A DNA stretch of 64,000 bases from Leptospira ainazelensis (GCF_016918785.1 NZ_JAFFPT010000033.1:42186-106185); one strand, 5' to 3'; counted from the first letter of the stretch, positions 45,529 to 62,024 are shown. Program-made: numbers and translations. The notes: generated from the sequence alone by a model not told the origin.

Positions 45529-46303
45529 TGATTCCTTCCAGATTTTCCAACTCTGTCCAAAAGTCTTTTGTTTGTAAATCAGGAAGCAAGCTCCGTAAGA
45601 GTCCGCTATCAATAAAACTGTCTTCTCGTTCGGATTCCACGATTTCGGATTTAGGAATTTTACGGTGTTCTTCCAGGAAGGAAAAAATTTCTTTCCAAGT
45701 GTGCCACTGATTGTCCGAGAGATTGAGAACGTTCGGAAGGACTTCAAAACCTTTTTCTCGAATCAACTGTGTTAGACGAACTACGGTTTGAGCGATATCG
45801 TCGCCGTGGATGAGATTGAGTTGTCTCGAATTCTTCTTAACCAATCCTTTTCTCGCCCAATCCGCAGGGTTTCTTCCGGGTCCGTAGATCCCGCAGAGAC
45901 GAAGAATTTTGCCCCCTCTCTGCAACCATTCTTCCTCCAAGGAGAATCGGTCGTGATCGCTCAAAACAGGAGTCGATTCTACGATATCCGGGTCTCTTCG
46001 ATAGATACTCGTCGTTCCCAGAAGAATCAAATTCTTAACCGATAAAAAAAGAACTTCGAGAAAAAGAGATGGATCGTTTAGTTTTTGAACCGGAAACGTT
46101 ACGATCCCAAGATCGATTTCCTTTGGAGAAACTTTTTTTGAAAACGCCGCGAGAGAATCACGATCGGAGAAATCAAAATTCTCCGTCTCGAAAATCCGGG
46201 TCTTAGAGGAGAAACTGCGAAGTGAGATTTTAGGAAGCGTTTGGAGTTTTTCAGCAATACGCTTCCCGGTATAACCGAGCCCGAATACGGATACGTTTTG
46301 CAC
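45518..46303 (-). CDS. NAD-dependent epimerase/dehydratase-like (extended SDR) protein
   Basis: 261 residues with a Rossmann N-terminus: VSVFGLGYTGKRIAEKL (GxGxxG). It continues with the extended SDR layout (LILLGTTSIYRRD, LRLCGIYGPGRNP, LIHGDDIAQTVVRL, NLSDNQ), similar to YeeZ-like proteins. The usual YxxxK active site is not obvious, which is common in the YeeZ group. GTG start at 46303 shares one base with the purB stop (TAGTG), so it is translated with purB. The substrate is unknown. Confidence 0.85.
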   Translation of the reverse strand: MQNVSVFGLGYTGKRIAEKLQTLPKISLRSFSSKTRIFETENFDFSDRDSLAAFSKKVSPKEIDLGIVTFPVQKLNDPSLFLEVLFLSVKNLILLGTTSIYRRDPDIVESTPVLSDHDRFSLEEEWLQRGGKILRLCGIYGPGRNPADWARKGLVKKNSRQLNLIHGDDIAQTVVRLTQLIREKGFEVLPNVLNLSDNQWHTWKEIFSFLEEHRKIPKSEIVESEREDSFIDSGLLRSLLPDLQTKDFWTELENLEGIIDL

Positions 46304-47604
46304 TAACCCAATCCCAGACGTTTGTAGATGAGTCCGACTTTTTCGAGATAAGGTTCGATCTTAAAGATATCATCCAGGTCTTTTTGCGTAAGAACCTGAC
46401 TGACTCGAGGATCTTTTTCGAGTCTTCCTTTCAGAGTTTCGGATGGATTCCCCCAGACAGCCATCGCGTGTTCTTGAACGATGATATACGCGTCCTCTCG
46501 GACAATTTTTCCTTTTTCAATAAGCGCAAGAAGAACCTTTTGCGAAAAGATCAACCCTCGTGTGACGCCTAACGTTCTTTCGATCGCATCCGGATAGACG
46601 TGGATGTTCTTGATCACAAAGAGCATCTTATCCAGGATATATTCCAATCCAATCGTAGAATCCGGAAGTACGACTCTTTCCGCGGATGAATGGGAAATAT
46701 CCCGTTCGTGCCAGAGAGCAACGTCTTGGAGCCCAACGTTTACGTTCGCGCGGATGACTCTGGAAAGCCCCGAGATTCTTTCGCAGATAACCGGGTTTCT
46801 TTTGTGAGGCATCGCGGATGAGCCTTTTTGCCCGACTGAAAAAGGTTCCTCCACTTCTCTTCCTTCTGTCTTTTGAAGAAGCCGGATCTCCGTTGCCATA
46901 CGGTCCAAAGAGGAAGCCGTTACTCCCAAAACGGAAAGATAAAACGCATGACGATCTCTCGAAACTACCTGGGTTGCAATCGGGTCCACACGAAGTCCCA
47001 TCTTTTCACAAACATAAGCTTCGATTTCCGGATCGATATTGGAATATGTTCCCACCGCACCGGAAAGTTTTCCGACCGCGATTTCTTCTCTTGCGTCCGC
47101 CATTCTTTTCCGATTTCGGTTTAATTCTTCAAAAAATAATGCGAACTTGAGTCCGAGCGTCATCGGCTCGGCGTGAATCCCGTGAGAGCGTCCGATACAA
47201 GGGAGATCCTTGTATTGAATCGCCTTTTCTTTTACTGCAACGATCAACTCGTCGGTTTTTTTTAGGATAAGATCCATGGCCTGAACCATCTGCACACAGA
47301 GAGCCGTGTCCCCGATGTCGGAGGACGTAAGTCCGTAGTGGACGTGACGTCCGGCAGGTCCGATGTAGGAATTCATATTCGTTAAGAATGCGATGACGTC
47401 GTGGTGAACCTTACTTTCGATCTCAAGAATTTCATCCACTTTGAACTTTGCTTTTGTTTTGATTTCTTGGAAATCCTCGGTCGGAACTTCTCCGCGTTTC
47501 ATCCGGATTTCGCAGGCGAGAATTTCTATCTCTTTCCAGATTTCAAATTTGTTTTCTAATTCCCAAATTTTGGAAATCGCAGGATTGGAATATCGATCGA
47601 TCAT
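46303..47604 (-). CDS. purB: Adenylosuccinate lyase
   Basis: 433 residues, close to the usual size. Splits SAICAR and adenylosuccinate in purine synthesis. Fumarase/aspartase superfamily signature GSSAMPHKRNP, plus HYGLTSSDIGDTA with catalytic residues and RSHGIHAEPMTLG. N-terminus MIDRYSNPAISKIWE is typical of PurB. First gene of the purB-epimerase-AraC run. purM lies elsewhere in the window (18.0 kb), so purine genes are scattered. Confidence 0.96.
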   Translation of the reverse strand: MIDRYSNPAISKIWELENKFEIWKEIEILACEIRMKRGEVPTEDFQEIKTKAKFKVDEILEIESKVHHDVIAFLTNMNSYIGPAGRHVHYGLTSSDIGDTALCVQMVQAMDLILKKTDELIVAVKEKAIQYKDLPCIGRSHGIHAEPMTLGLKFALFFEELNRNRKRMADAREEIAVGKLSGAVGTYSNIDPEIEAYVCEKMGLRVDPIATQVVSRDRHAFYLSVLGVTASSLDRMATEIRLLQKTEGREVEEPFSVGQKGSSAMPHKRNPVICERISGLSRVIRANVNVGLQDVALWHERDISHSSAERVVLPDSTIGLEYILDKMLFVIKNIHVYPDAIERTLGVTRGLIFSQKVLLALIEKGKIVREDAYIIVQEHAMAVWGNPSETLKGRLEKDPRVSQVLTQKDLDDIFKIEPYLEKVGLIYKRLGLG

Positions 47605-47954
47605 TGCTGGAAGGTCCTTTTAGGAAAGTGAATTCAAGTCCACTCTTCTATAGAAGGCCTTTCTGTAAAAAGAAAAATTGGACCGACAAAATGAGATTTG
47701 GATTCGCCGCAAAAGGGGAAACGTGTGCGGTGTTCCGTCCACTTTGTGACGAGAAATCCTTGGTCTGACAAAGGGTCGATCGAAATTCTCGTGAAAACGA
47801 ATTTGAACTCCGCCAGTCAGAATCCTCTAAACGATTACTATTGTAGATTTAAAAAACGGGATTTCAATTTTAGAATTTAGGATCCGACGACCCAGCATCC
47901 TCCTCTCAAGCGCGGTTTTACCGTAAAAGAAGCGGACGGTCTACCGTCCACGTT
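47605..47954. other. Intergenic region between purB and the kinase-fold gene
   Basis: 350 bases with no supported gene. GGTGTTCCGTCC near 47720 resembles the repeat motif after the DUF1554 gene. A short palindrome GGACGGT-CT-ACCGTCC (47934-47949) lies just after the kinase-fold gene stop and may serve as a terminator hairpin. Confidence 0.5.
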
Positions 47955-49022
47955 TCAACCTAACTCAAAAGAGCGCACAAATTCACGGATCGTATTGATA
48001 TGGTCGATCTCGGGAGAAGGATTCTCCTTACTCGGTTCATAGAGATGCTCGTCAAAAACGTGATAATCAAAAATTTTAAGAGAAAAATCCGGAAACGTAA
48101 TGATGATATTCTCCGAATGAATATCGAAGATCAACTTCTCCTCTTCCGCGAGGTGTTTTGTCACTTCGATCACCCTGTGAAAATCCAGAGCGATCTTTTT
48201 CAACTTAGAACGGCTGATCACTCCGAACTTATGAGTGTCAAAATTCAACTTCCACTTCGGAAAGAACGCGTCCTGCAAAGGGTTTTGTCGGATCTTCTCG
48301 TTGAGACGAATGAATTCTTTTAAGTGTTTCCCGGGAAGAAGGTTTTGATTGTCGCAAGGCGTAAGGGTAAGAATCGGAATTCCAAACGGAGTCTTTCTCG
48401 CGCGAAGACCCATAAAGTAACGAGTCGGAAGAACCAAATCCGGAATGAGAGATTTCAGTTTCCAATAATGAAGACGCTCGAGACCTAGTCTGGAAAACTT
48501 AAACTGAATGTCCTCTTTAGCCGATCTCGTCCAGGTATTGGATTTCAAAAAATCCATCAGATGAATTTCCTCGGGTTTCAGATAACGATCCAGATTCTTA
48601 TTCACGTGTTTGTATAAGGAACCGAAAATCGGATCCGAAGGAAGTTTGGACTTTCCGATTTTAACGACCTGATTCCAAGGAAGCGCATAAACGAATTTAT
48701 AAGAGCCCCTTCCGATATATTTTTCGGCGGAAAGAGGCATAAAGTTGTCTAGATATTCTCTCTCATAGCGGTGCGTTATGCGAAATAGATGCGAAACCGG
48801 GAACAATCTTTCGTAAGTTTTTCTTACAAAACCCGATTCTCTCAGACGAAAATCGACAGGAAGATCTTCGATCGGAATTTCAGGTTTTGCTTTTTCAGGA
48901 TCGTAGAAGAGTTCCTTATCAAGCCCTTTCTCCAAGAGCTCGATAAAGTTGGGAATTTTAGGCGAACTTAAAAAATCGCGTATAACTCCGCCTAACTCTC
49001 CTAAACGATTTCTCTGAGCCAT
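47955..49022 (-). CDS. Protein-kinase-fold protein of unknown function
   Basis: 355 residues. A kinase-like core is visible: glycine-rich loop YIGRGSYKFVYAL (residues 102-114), VVKIGK with lysine K121, and near the C-terminus FDIHSENIIIT (D300, N305) followed by LKIFDYHVFD where D319 would be the metal-binding aspartate of the DFG position. This order fits an atypical kinase, similar in plan to YrbL-type or lipopolysaccharide-kinase-like proteins. The first 95 residues are an unassigned helical region. No signal or membrane segment. It lies 11 bases downstream of the oligopeptide-binding lipoprotein gene, in the nadC-rel run. Substrate unknown; identification rests on motifs only. Confidence 0.62.
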   Translation of the reverse strand: MAQRNRLGELGGVIRDFLSSPKIPNFIELLEKGLDKELFYDPEKAKPEIPIEDLPVDFRLRESGFVRKTYERLFPVSHLFRITHRYEREYLDNFMPLSAEKYIGRGSYKFVYALPWNQVVKIGKSKLPSDPIFGSLYKHVNKNLDRYLKPEEIHLMDFLKSNTWTRSAKEDIQFKFSRLGLERLHYWKLKSLIPDLVLPTRYFMGLRARKTPFGIPILTLTPCDNQNLLPGKHLKEFIRLNEKIRQNPLQDAFFPKWKLNFDTHKFGVISRSKLKKIALDFHRVIEVTKHLAEEEKLIFDIHSENIIITFPDFSLKIFDYHVFDEHLYEPSKENPSPEIDHINTIREFVRSFELG

Positions 49023-49033
49023 GAAACTTAATC

Positions 49034-50845
<1,812 letters not shown>

Positions 50846-50861
50846 AAAAAGTCACCTCGTG

Positions 50862-52886
<2,025 letters not shown>

Positions 52887-52888
52887 CC

Positions 52889-53764
52889 TCAGTGTTGTTC
52901 TATATCCAGACCGAGGTCCAGAAAACGAGTCGTATGAGTCAAATAACCCATGCTCACACCTGCGCCCGAAAATTCGGAAAGCACTTCCAACTTTTCAGGG
53001 GTGATCCCTCCGGAGAATTCGATCTGAATTTTCGGAGCCCTTTTTTTCAAGATCGTATAAGCCGTCTTCGTATCTTCCAAAGAAAAATTATCTAGAAGAA
53101 TCACGTCGGCGCCGGATGTCATCACGTCCTCGAGTTGTGAGAGAGAATCGATTTCCACTTCCACGAGTCTTCCCGGAAACTTGGAACGGATTTTACCGAC
53201 GGGTTCGTGCGCGGAGGAATACATCGCGAGATGATTGTCTTTGATCATCGCCATCTCCGAAAGATTGAGTCTGTGATTACTTCCTCCCCCGCAATAGACC
53301 GCATACTTAGAGAGTTTGCGATATCCGGGAAGAGTTTTGCGCGTATCCAAAATCATAAGACCTTTTTTTCCGTATTTGGAAACGATTTCTCCGGTGCGCG
53401 TCGAGATCCCGGAAAGATACTGAAGAAAGTTCAGAAGAATTCTTTCGATTCGGAGAATTCCGATCAAACTGCCTTGAATTTTTAGAAGTGTATCGCCTTT
53501 GACGAATGAATCCGAGTCTTTTTTAAAAAATTCGTATTGGATGGAATTTCCGGAAAGAACATTCAATACTTCTAATACACCGGTTCCACAGAGAATTCCG
53601 GATTCTCTCGCGTTCAGGCTGGCGCTCGCTTTTTTTTCGGGAGAAAAAAGGGAAACGGAGGTGATATCCTCTTCGGGACAATCTTCCTGCCAGGCGAGGG
53701 CGACTAAGGTTTCGTAGTCTTGATAATTTACGGAAGAAATTGGATGAGTATAGGCGCGCTTCAT
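52889..53764 (-). CDS. nadC: Nicotinate-nucleotide pyrophosphorylase (carboxylating)
   Basis: 291 residues from ATG 53764; the frame continues 39 bases upstream but the extra residues have no family match. Converts quinolinate and PRPP to nicotinate mononucleotide for NAD synthesis. Features: EDCPEEDITS near the start, FLQYLSGISTRTGEIV, LDTRKTLPGYRKLSKYAVYCGGGSNHR, MIKDNHLAM, VEIDSLSQLED, ILLDNFS and SGGITPEKL, all QPRTase motifs. First gene of the nadC-rel-SBP-kinase-fold run. Confidence 0.95.
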   Translation of the reverse strand: MKRAYTHPISSVNYQDYETLVALAWQEDCPEEDITSVSLFSPEKKASASLNARESGILCGTGVLEVLNVLSGNSIQYEFFKKDSDSFVKGDTLLKIQGSLIGILRIERILLNFLQYLSGISTRTGEIVSKYGKKGLMILDTRKTLPGYRKLSKYAVYCGGGSNHRLNLSEMAMIKDNHLAMYSSAHEPVGKIRSKFPGRLVEVEIDSLSQLEDVMTSGADVILLDNFSLEDTKTAYTILKKRAPKIQIEFSGGITPEKLEVLSEFSGAGVSMGYLTHTTRFLDLGLDIEQH

Positions 53765-54208
53765 TTCAATACAAAAGAATGTTTTCCAATTTAGAAGCCA
53801 CAATCAAGTGAATTTCAAAGAGAATGACAAAATAAGAATCCGCTTTTGCGGAAGGACTTCCGTCCCCTAAGTCCGAAAAGGAAAGAATTTTCAAAATTAA
53901 GAAGGGAATGTCAAAAATCTTATCCAAAAAAAGAGCTCGAGGTTTCAATTTTCGGAATTCTCAAACAAAAAACGAAGCGAGAGTCGCGGAACGTCCTCTT
54001 CAGAAACAAATTTTCCGTTTTCGGAAAATTCTTAGGAAAAATTCCCGGGAATTTCCGCGAAAGAAGAAATAAAAAACAATCGGATTGAAAATCTTCAAGA
54101 GAATCTAACGTAAAACAAAAGAGAGAATTTAGGAATCAAAAAATTTCCAAAAACCTGTTGCCATAATAACCCTCGAGAAGCTCGAAAAAATCAGAATAGG
54201 AGATCCAT
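53765..54208. other. Intergenic region between divergent nadC and DUF2628 genes
   Basis: About 440 bases with no supported gene and no recognised structure besides a short stem around CCGCTTTTGCGG. Probably holds promoters of both divergent units. Confidence 0.5.
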
Positions 54209-54715
54209 GTGAAAGGAAGAGGAAAGGAAAGATTGGAAAGTCTTTTGAACGAATATGAGAAGGACTTAAATCGGGAATTTATCGGGAACCAAGCCGACTT
54301 CTATTTTAAAAAATGGGAAAGGATGAGAAAAAACTCTTCGGCCATGAAAATTTACTCTTGGAACTGGGCTTCCGTTTTTTTTGGACCGGTATGGTATGCC
54401 TACAGAAAGATGTATTCGATCGCTATCATCTACTACGGTCTCATTCTCGGGGCTTCTATCATCCTTACTTATGTTTTTGAAAAAGATCTTCCGCACTCGG
54501 CATTCGGTGGCGGGATTCTGGTCTTCGGTCTGATGGGAAATTATACCTATCTGGATTTTATTTCTAAAAAAACTCAAAAGATCAGCGAAGATTCGACAAA
54601 GGACGAGATGGAGAAGTTGGAAGAATGCAAAAAACAGGGTCGGACCAACCTTGTTGCGGCGATTTTGGCCGGTATTCCGATCGTGATCGGCGTAGTTTTC
54701 GAGTTTTTAAGATAA
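54209..54715 (+). CDS. DUF2628 membrane protein
   Basis: 168 residues from GTG 54209 with AGGAG 6 bases upstream (an ATG two bases earlier is followed by a stop). DUF2628 core at about 48-100: IYSWNWASVFFGPVWYAYRK, followed by membrane helices (about 70-92, 98-112 and 147-167). Two charged helical segments flank these (about 1-45 and 115-140). Function of the family is not known. A convergent terminator shared with lruA follows. Confidence 0.82.
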   Translation: MKGRGKERLESLLNEYEKDLNREFIGNQADFYFKKWERMRKNSSAMKIYSWNWASVFFGPVWYAYRKMYSIAIIYYGLILGASIILTYVFEKDLPHSAFGGGILVFGLMGNYTYLDFISKKTQKISEDSTKDEMEKLEECKKQGRTNLVAAILAGIPIVIGVVFEFLR

Positions 54716-54794
54716 AAGGAAACGTTTGGAAAAGACAGGTTTTCGAAGGTGGAGGCCTTCTCTGAAAAAAGTGGACGGAACTCCGGACACAAAA

Positions 54795-54821
54795 AAGGCT
54801 TGGTCATCTCGACCAAGCCTT
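54795..54821 (-). terminator. Intrinsic terminator of lruA
   Basis: AAGGCTTGGTC, loop of 5, GACCAAGCCTT: a perfect 11 bp stem, with TTTTTT following on the minus strand. It is 25 bases beyond the lruA stop and could also slow plus-strand transcripts of the DUF2628 gene. Confidence 0.85.
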
Positions 54822-54845
54822 CGTCTTAAGGAAGAACCAAAATTC

Positions 54846-56486
<1,641 letters not shown>

Positions 56487-56533
56487 TGCGGCACCAGGTT
56501 TCAGAAAAGGTAGGATAAATTTAAAATCCGATC

Positions 56534-56873
<340 letters not shown>

Positions 56874-56924
56874 AATCAGCAACTCCTTTCTGTCTCTTTC
56901 CGGCCAGCTCTACTAAAGGAAAGG

Positions 56925-58060
<1,136 letters not shown>

Positions 58061-58064
<4 letters not shown>

Positions 58065-58543
58065 CTACCGGAAGTGTGTTCGCTACAAGTCCCGTAGATG
58101 TTTAAACTATGACCTGTGATTCTAAATCCGTTGTCTTTCGCCGCTTGTTCTTGAAGCTGTTCGATTCTCTCGTCTACAAATTCTACAATCTTTCCGCAGA
58201 CCGTGCAGATGATATGATCGTGGTGTTTGTGACCGATGATGTGTTCGTAATATTTGTAATCTTTTCCGAAGTTATGTTCTTGGAGAAGTCCTGCAGAAAC
58301 CATGATGGAGAGAATTCTATAGATCGTCGCTTTCGAGATCTGGTCCCTCTGGTCTTTGAATTCTTCCAAGAGCCCCTCTGCGGTAAAGTGATTGTGGAGG
58401 GAAAAAATTCTCTCCGCGACCAACATCCTTTGACTGGTGATCTTGAGTCCTTCTTTCTGAAGGTATTCGGAAAAGGTCTGCATTTCCATGCGGACTGCGG
58501 GTTCGGTTTTGTTAAGAATGGCTTCTTGTTTTTCTCGGTTCAT
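58061..58543 (-). CDS. Fur-family metal-responsive regulator
   Basis: 160 residues from ATG 58543 (TTG at 58570 also possible). Winged-helix N-terminus: [48 protein letters not shown]. Dimerisation part with [12 protein letters not shown] (first CxxC) and [12 protein letters not shown]. The second structural CxxC of Fur is reduced to a single Cys, so the zinc site has three cysteines at most. The layout is closer to Fur than PerR, but the metal cannot be assigned. Stop overlaps tgt start by 4 bases. Confidence 0.88.
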
Positions 58544-58575
58544 AAAGAGATTACTCAAGGGGCGGGTCAAGATTA

Positions 58576-59136
58576 TCAGGGATCAATCTTTCCGGCAATA
58601 GAAAAATACCAGGCTCTTTCCATCTCTTCTGCGATCCGGATTGCCATAATTTTTAGGAGACGGGACTGGGCTTGGCTTTCGCTTTCTCGAAATCCAACTT
58701 GATCTGAAAAGATAATTCTAACAGGAATTTCCTCTCTTTCCAAGAGGATTTTTTGTCCTCCGGCTTTCTGGAGTTCCAATCTTACGATCACGAGCAATTC
58801 TCGAGAGATCGACTGTCCTCCCTGGTCTAAGAGATTTCCTACGAGCTGATAATGAACCACTTCTCCGTAGAGTCTATACGCGGCGAGAGACTTTTCTCTG
58901 GTTTGGATAAACCTTCCTCTCGAATCGATTTCCGATCGAACGAGTTCGGTAAGGAGGGTTTGGATTCCCATTCCATAAGAATTGTTTCTAAAGTTTTGTA
59001 CGTAGATTCTTCTCTGGTCATCGGGGATCGGAACCCCGTCGATCTTCGGAGGATTTCTTGGTTCTCTCGTTAAATATGCGCAGTTAAAAAGGGAGAGGAT
59101 TGTTAGAATCGAAACTGCCAGACGGCCAAAGGACAT
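58576..59136 (-). CDS. lptE: LptE-like LPS-assembly lipoprotein
   Basis: 186 residues. Signal peptide with lipidation C19 (ILSLFNC). The body reads like LptE: RRIYVQNFRNNSYGMGIQTLLTELVRSEIDSRGRFIQT in pieces, then AAYRLYGEVVHYQ and a long region of amphipathic strands. LptE plugs the LptD barrel and helps to insert lipopolysaccharide in the outer membrane. Detection rests on this pattern; LptE proteins vary a lot. Followed after 32 bases by the Fur-family gene on the same strand; divergent from the M23 peptidase. Confidence 0.72.
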   Translation of the reverse strand: MSFGRLAVSILTILSLFNCAYLTREPRNPPKIDGVPIPDDQRRIYVQNFRNNSYGMGIQTLLTELVRSEIDSRGRFIQTREKSLAAYRLYGEVVHYQLVGNLLDQGGQSISRELLVIVRLELQKAGGQKILLEREEIPVRIIFSDQVGFRESESQAQSRLLKIMAIRIAEEMERAWYFSIAGKIDP

Positions 59137-59237
59137 AGTTAGAAGGATCTTTCTTGGTCGTACCTCCGGGCAAGAGATTTTTCGGAAGCGCTTTTCGGCT
59201 TTACAAATTTCGAATTGAGCTCCAGTTTCTCGGAAGG

Positions 59238-60986
59238 ATGAATCGATTTCTCGTTTTTAAAAGTCTCTCCTTATGGATCTTACTCTTATTCGTAGAAGGA
59301 TTGGGGGCGGTGGACCGACCAGAACTTCAGCTCTTTCCCGAACTTCAGGGAAAGCTCCGGTTCCCGATGGAGTTTCAAACTCCGATTTCCGGTTCTTTTG
59401 CGGAATATAGGGTTCACCATTTGCACATGGGGGCCGACTTTAAAACGTTTCATGTGAACGGTCTTCCGGCCATCGCACCTTTCGACGGTTTTGTAGAATC
59501 GATCTCGGAATCTCCGAGTGGATACGGTTTAAATTTGATGGTTCGCTCACCTTCCGGTCTAAGAGCAAAGTTTGCCCACCTTTTCAATCTAGAAGGAGCA
59601 AAAAAAGAATTGGAGAATCTAAGACAAGCCCTCCATCTTCTGAGCGACGGGATTTTCTCAATAAAATTTTCAGATCAGAGATTCTCCATAAAACAAGGAC
59701 AAGCGCTTGCAAGAATTGGAGAATCCGGAACGGGAGTTCCACATTTACATTTTGAACTTCACGGAAATGGAGACACATTCAATCCTCTCGCGTATCTTAG
59801 AATGACAGATAAGGACGGAACTCCGCCTGAGATGTTAGTTTTGTACGTTGATTCGTCCGACGGACAGAAGTTTCGCATTCCCCTGGTAAAAAAAGAAAAC
59901 GGAATTTATGAAACAAACGATTCCGAACCTCTCAAGATCGGCGGAGAGGTCTGGATCAAGTTAGGCGCTTTTGATCGAATGAATTCTAGGAATAAGAATA
60001 ATGTCTTTTTCGCAAAACTTCTCTCCGGACTTCAAACTCTCTACGAGAGAAAATTTGAAAAGATGAGTTATGCGGAAGCAAGGGAGCACCAATCAATCTA
60101 CGATTCTAATCGTTCTTCTCTTAATCCCCCTGTCTATGTATACAATCTTTTCCCAAATCAAAAATCGAGCATCGACTTACGATATTTTCCTGAGGGGGAA
60201 GAGATTCCTCTTGAGATCATCGCAGGAGATAAAGAGGAGAATATTTCATCTCTGAAACTACGAATTCGAAATACGGGATCGAAGGGAAGAATCGAAAAAG
60301 CTACCGCGACCGAGTATTTCTCGAAAGACAAAAGATTTTCACTGAATACTCCAAAAGGAAACACATTCGGAAAAGGCCAGATTCTCTTTGAGAAGGTCGG
60401 AACACCGCCGGATCACCTTTTACCGGAAGGGTTAATCCTAAAGAGCGACTTGATCGAGATCGAATCGACCGGAATTAGTTGGTCAGGAGAAGCTAAATTG
60501 CTCTGGAAAGGGCGAAGAATGGGAAAAGGGGAAAATCTTTATCTCTTTGAAGAAGGAACAAAACGCTGGGGCGTCCTTAAGACAACTTTTCTCGGAGAAG
60601 GAACGAGTGCGGTTTTAAATAAGATCGGAATCATTGCGGTCTTAGAAGATCGTTCAAAACCAAAGATCGAACACCCTTATCTAATCTCCCGTCATAGATT
60701 TACGGCGGAGGTCCGACCAGATTCCTTTATAGAAAGAATGTATTCCGTATCAGATATAGGCTCCGGCTATGGAGGAGGCGCTGAAATCCTCTTAGATGGA
60801 GAAAATTATCCTTTTGAATTTGAATCCGATCGGAAAATGATTCTCGTAAGAATTCCAAAGGCTTTCGGAAAATTTAAGAGGCGAGTTTTACTTCAAGCGA
60901 GAATTAAAGACAGAGCTGGGAATATTTCGGAATGGCTGACAGATCTGATTGATCTGGAAAAATCTCTTGAGAAAGAAAAAGGTTAA
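59238..60986 (+). CDS. M23 family (LytM) metallopeptidase
   Basis: 582 residues from ATG 59238, which gives a signal peptide (LSLWILLLFVEGLGA). The frame runs upstream to 59154 without signal-like sequence; GGAAGG abuts this ATG, so the start is not firm. LytM zinc site: HLHMGADF (H63, D67) and HLHFE (H169, H171), so a zinc endopeptidase acting on peptidoglycan is plausible. A 50-residue insert follows KFAHLFNLEGA. After about residue 190 there is a long beta-rich region without a name (Ig-like strands). Periplasmic. Confidence 0.88.
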   Translation: MNRFLVFKSLSLWILLLFVEGLGAVDRPELQLFPELQGKLRFPMEFQTPISGSFAEYRVHHLHMGADFKTFHVNGLPAIAPFDGFVESISESPSGYGLNLMVRSPSGLRAKFAHLFNLEGAKKELENLRQALHLLSDGIFSIKFSDQRFSIKQGQALARIGESGTGVPHLHFELHGNGDTFNPLAYLRMTDKDGTPPEMLVLYVDSSDGQKFRIPLVKKENGIYETNDSEPLKIGGEVWIKLGAFDRMNSRNKNNVFFAKLLSGLQTLYERKFEKMSYAEAREHQSIYDSNRSSLNPPVYVYNLFPNQKSSIDLRYFPEGEEIPLEIIAGDKEENISSLKLRIRNTGSKGRIEKATATEYFSKDKRFSLNTPKGNTFGKGQILFEKVGTPPDHLLPEGLILKSDLIEIESTGISWSGEAKLLWKGRRMGKGENLYLFEEGTKRWGVLKTTFLGEGTSAVLNKIGIIAVLEDRSKPKIEHPYLISRHRFTAEVRPDSFIERMYSVSDIGSGYGGGAEILLDGENYPFEFESDRKMILVRIPKAFGKFKRRVLLQARIKDRAGNISEWLTDLIDLEKSLEKEKG

Positions 60987-61020
60987 ATTCTTCTAAAAAG
61001 TATTTCCGTCAAAGTCCTCT

Positions 61021-61058
61021 TTATTCAGAGAGGGCGGAGTTCCGTCCTCTCTGAATAA
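61021..61058. terminator. Bidirectional hairpin between convergent genes
   Basis: TTATTCAGAGAGG and CCTCTCTGAATAA: a perfect 13 bp stem with a 12-base loop containing GCGGAGTTCCGT. It lies between the M23 peptidase (plus) and the exported protein (minus). No long T tract on either side. Confidence 0.65.
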
Positions 61059-61078
61059 ATCCTTTCGTTAAAACGAAA

Positions 61079-61822
61079 TCACTTCTTCAGTTCAGGATAA
61101 GCGCCACCAGCAGGAGATTTATAATTGATTTCGAAAATATCAAAATCGGATTTTCTCCAACCGGTTGCAAAAGCTACTGAAACACCGATAAAGTATTTTG
61201 CTCCGAACTTCATCGTGTCCCAAGCAAAGGTAGCGACATTCTCATTCGTGATAGAAAAAGGGTGAACTTTTCCTCGAACTTCATCCAGATAGAGACCCTC
61301 ATAGGTTCCGATCAAAGTTCCTTGATATTCTAATTTTAGAATTCTTCCAGCAACAGAGAAATTACGCTTAGCGCCCGACTTATCCACAATGATCTTATCC
61401 GAAACGTCTTTTGGAATCGATGGCAGTTGTTTAACGGCGCCGATTACTTCAAAATCCGTTGAGAGCGCAATCGGTTCAAATCTATGAATTCTATATTGAA
61501 CAAGAATCTCTTGATTCAAATTATTATTCAAAAAATTTACAACTTCTCCATTCTCCGGGCGAACACTAAATTCTACCTTTTCTTTGAGAGGGGAAAAACA
61601 TTCGTCTTTCGAAGCGTCGCATTTTTCTTCTTTATCAAAGGTTGTAAATTCAAGAAGACCTTCGTGAGAATCAAACATAAGCCCACGGCTCTCAAATTGT
61701 ATGAGTCTCACTACCGCCCAACCTTCTGAATAAGTCCCTGCTGCAAAAACAGTGGAAGAAGAAAAAAGCAATAAACCAAAAGTAAGAGTAAAAGCAATAA
61801 TTCTTTTCATTTCTCGGAACAT
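61079..61822 (-). CDS. Exported hypothetical protein (~248 aa)
   Basis: 247 residues from ATG 61822 (GGAG 6 bases upstream; alternatives at 61834 and 61810). Signal peptide ending VFAAG, no lipobox cysteine, so a free periplasmic or outer-membrane protein. Two cysteines (in EEKCDASKDEC) could form a disulfide. The rest is beta-strand rich with NFSVAGRILKLEYQGTLIGT and ENVATFAWDTMKFGAKYFIG. I do not recognise a family; similar proteins are probably confined to Leptospira. A bidirectional hairpin follows its stop. Confidence 0.78.
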   Translation of the reverse strand: MFREMKRIIAFTLTFGLLLFSSSTVFAAGTYSEGWAVVRLIQFESRGLMFDSHEGLLEFTTFDKEEKCDASKDECFSPLKEKVEFSVRPENGEVVNFLNNNLNQEILVQYRIHRFEPIALSTDFEVIGAVKQLPSIPKDVSDKIIVDKSGAKRNFSVAGRILKLEYQGTLIGTYEGLYLDEVRGKVHPFSITNENVATFAWDTMKFGAKYFIGVSVAFATGWRKSDFDIFEINYKSPAGGAYPELKK

Positions 61823-62024
61823 CCTACACTCCAAAATTTTCTTAACGACTAAGATTCGAACACTTTAAGACTCGAATCTTCAGTTTCAAGAAAATATTTA
61901 CAAAATTCTCAAATTTAGATCTTAAGAGCGGCGCGGAAGTTCCCCTCTGATTCTTTTTATTTGAAAAGTAATATTCTTCTAATTCCCCTCTCATCGAGAA
62001 TTTCTTAAGTCCTAAAGTTTATTT

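Noticed and set aside
45526..45747. N-terminal extension of the AraC-type regulator to 45747
   Set aside because: The extension overlaps the epimerase gene and its residues are hydrophilic shadow sequence; a TTG with good ribosome binding site at 45528 gives a normal membrane N-terminus.
53846..54088. Plus-strand frame of 80 codons between nadC and the DUF2628 gene
   Set aside because: Lysine/arginine-rich product from purine-rich DNA, no ribosome binding site, no motif.
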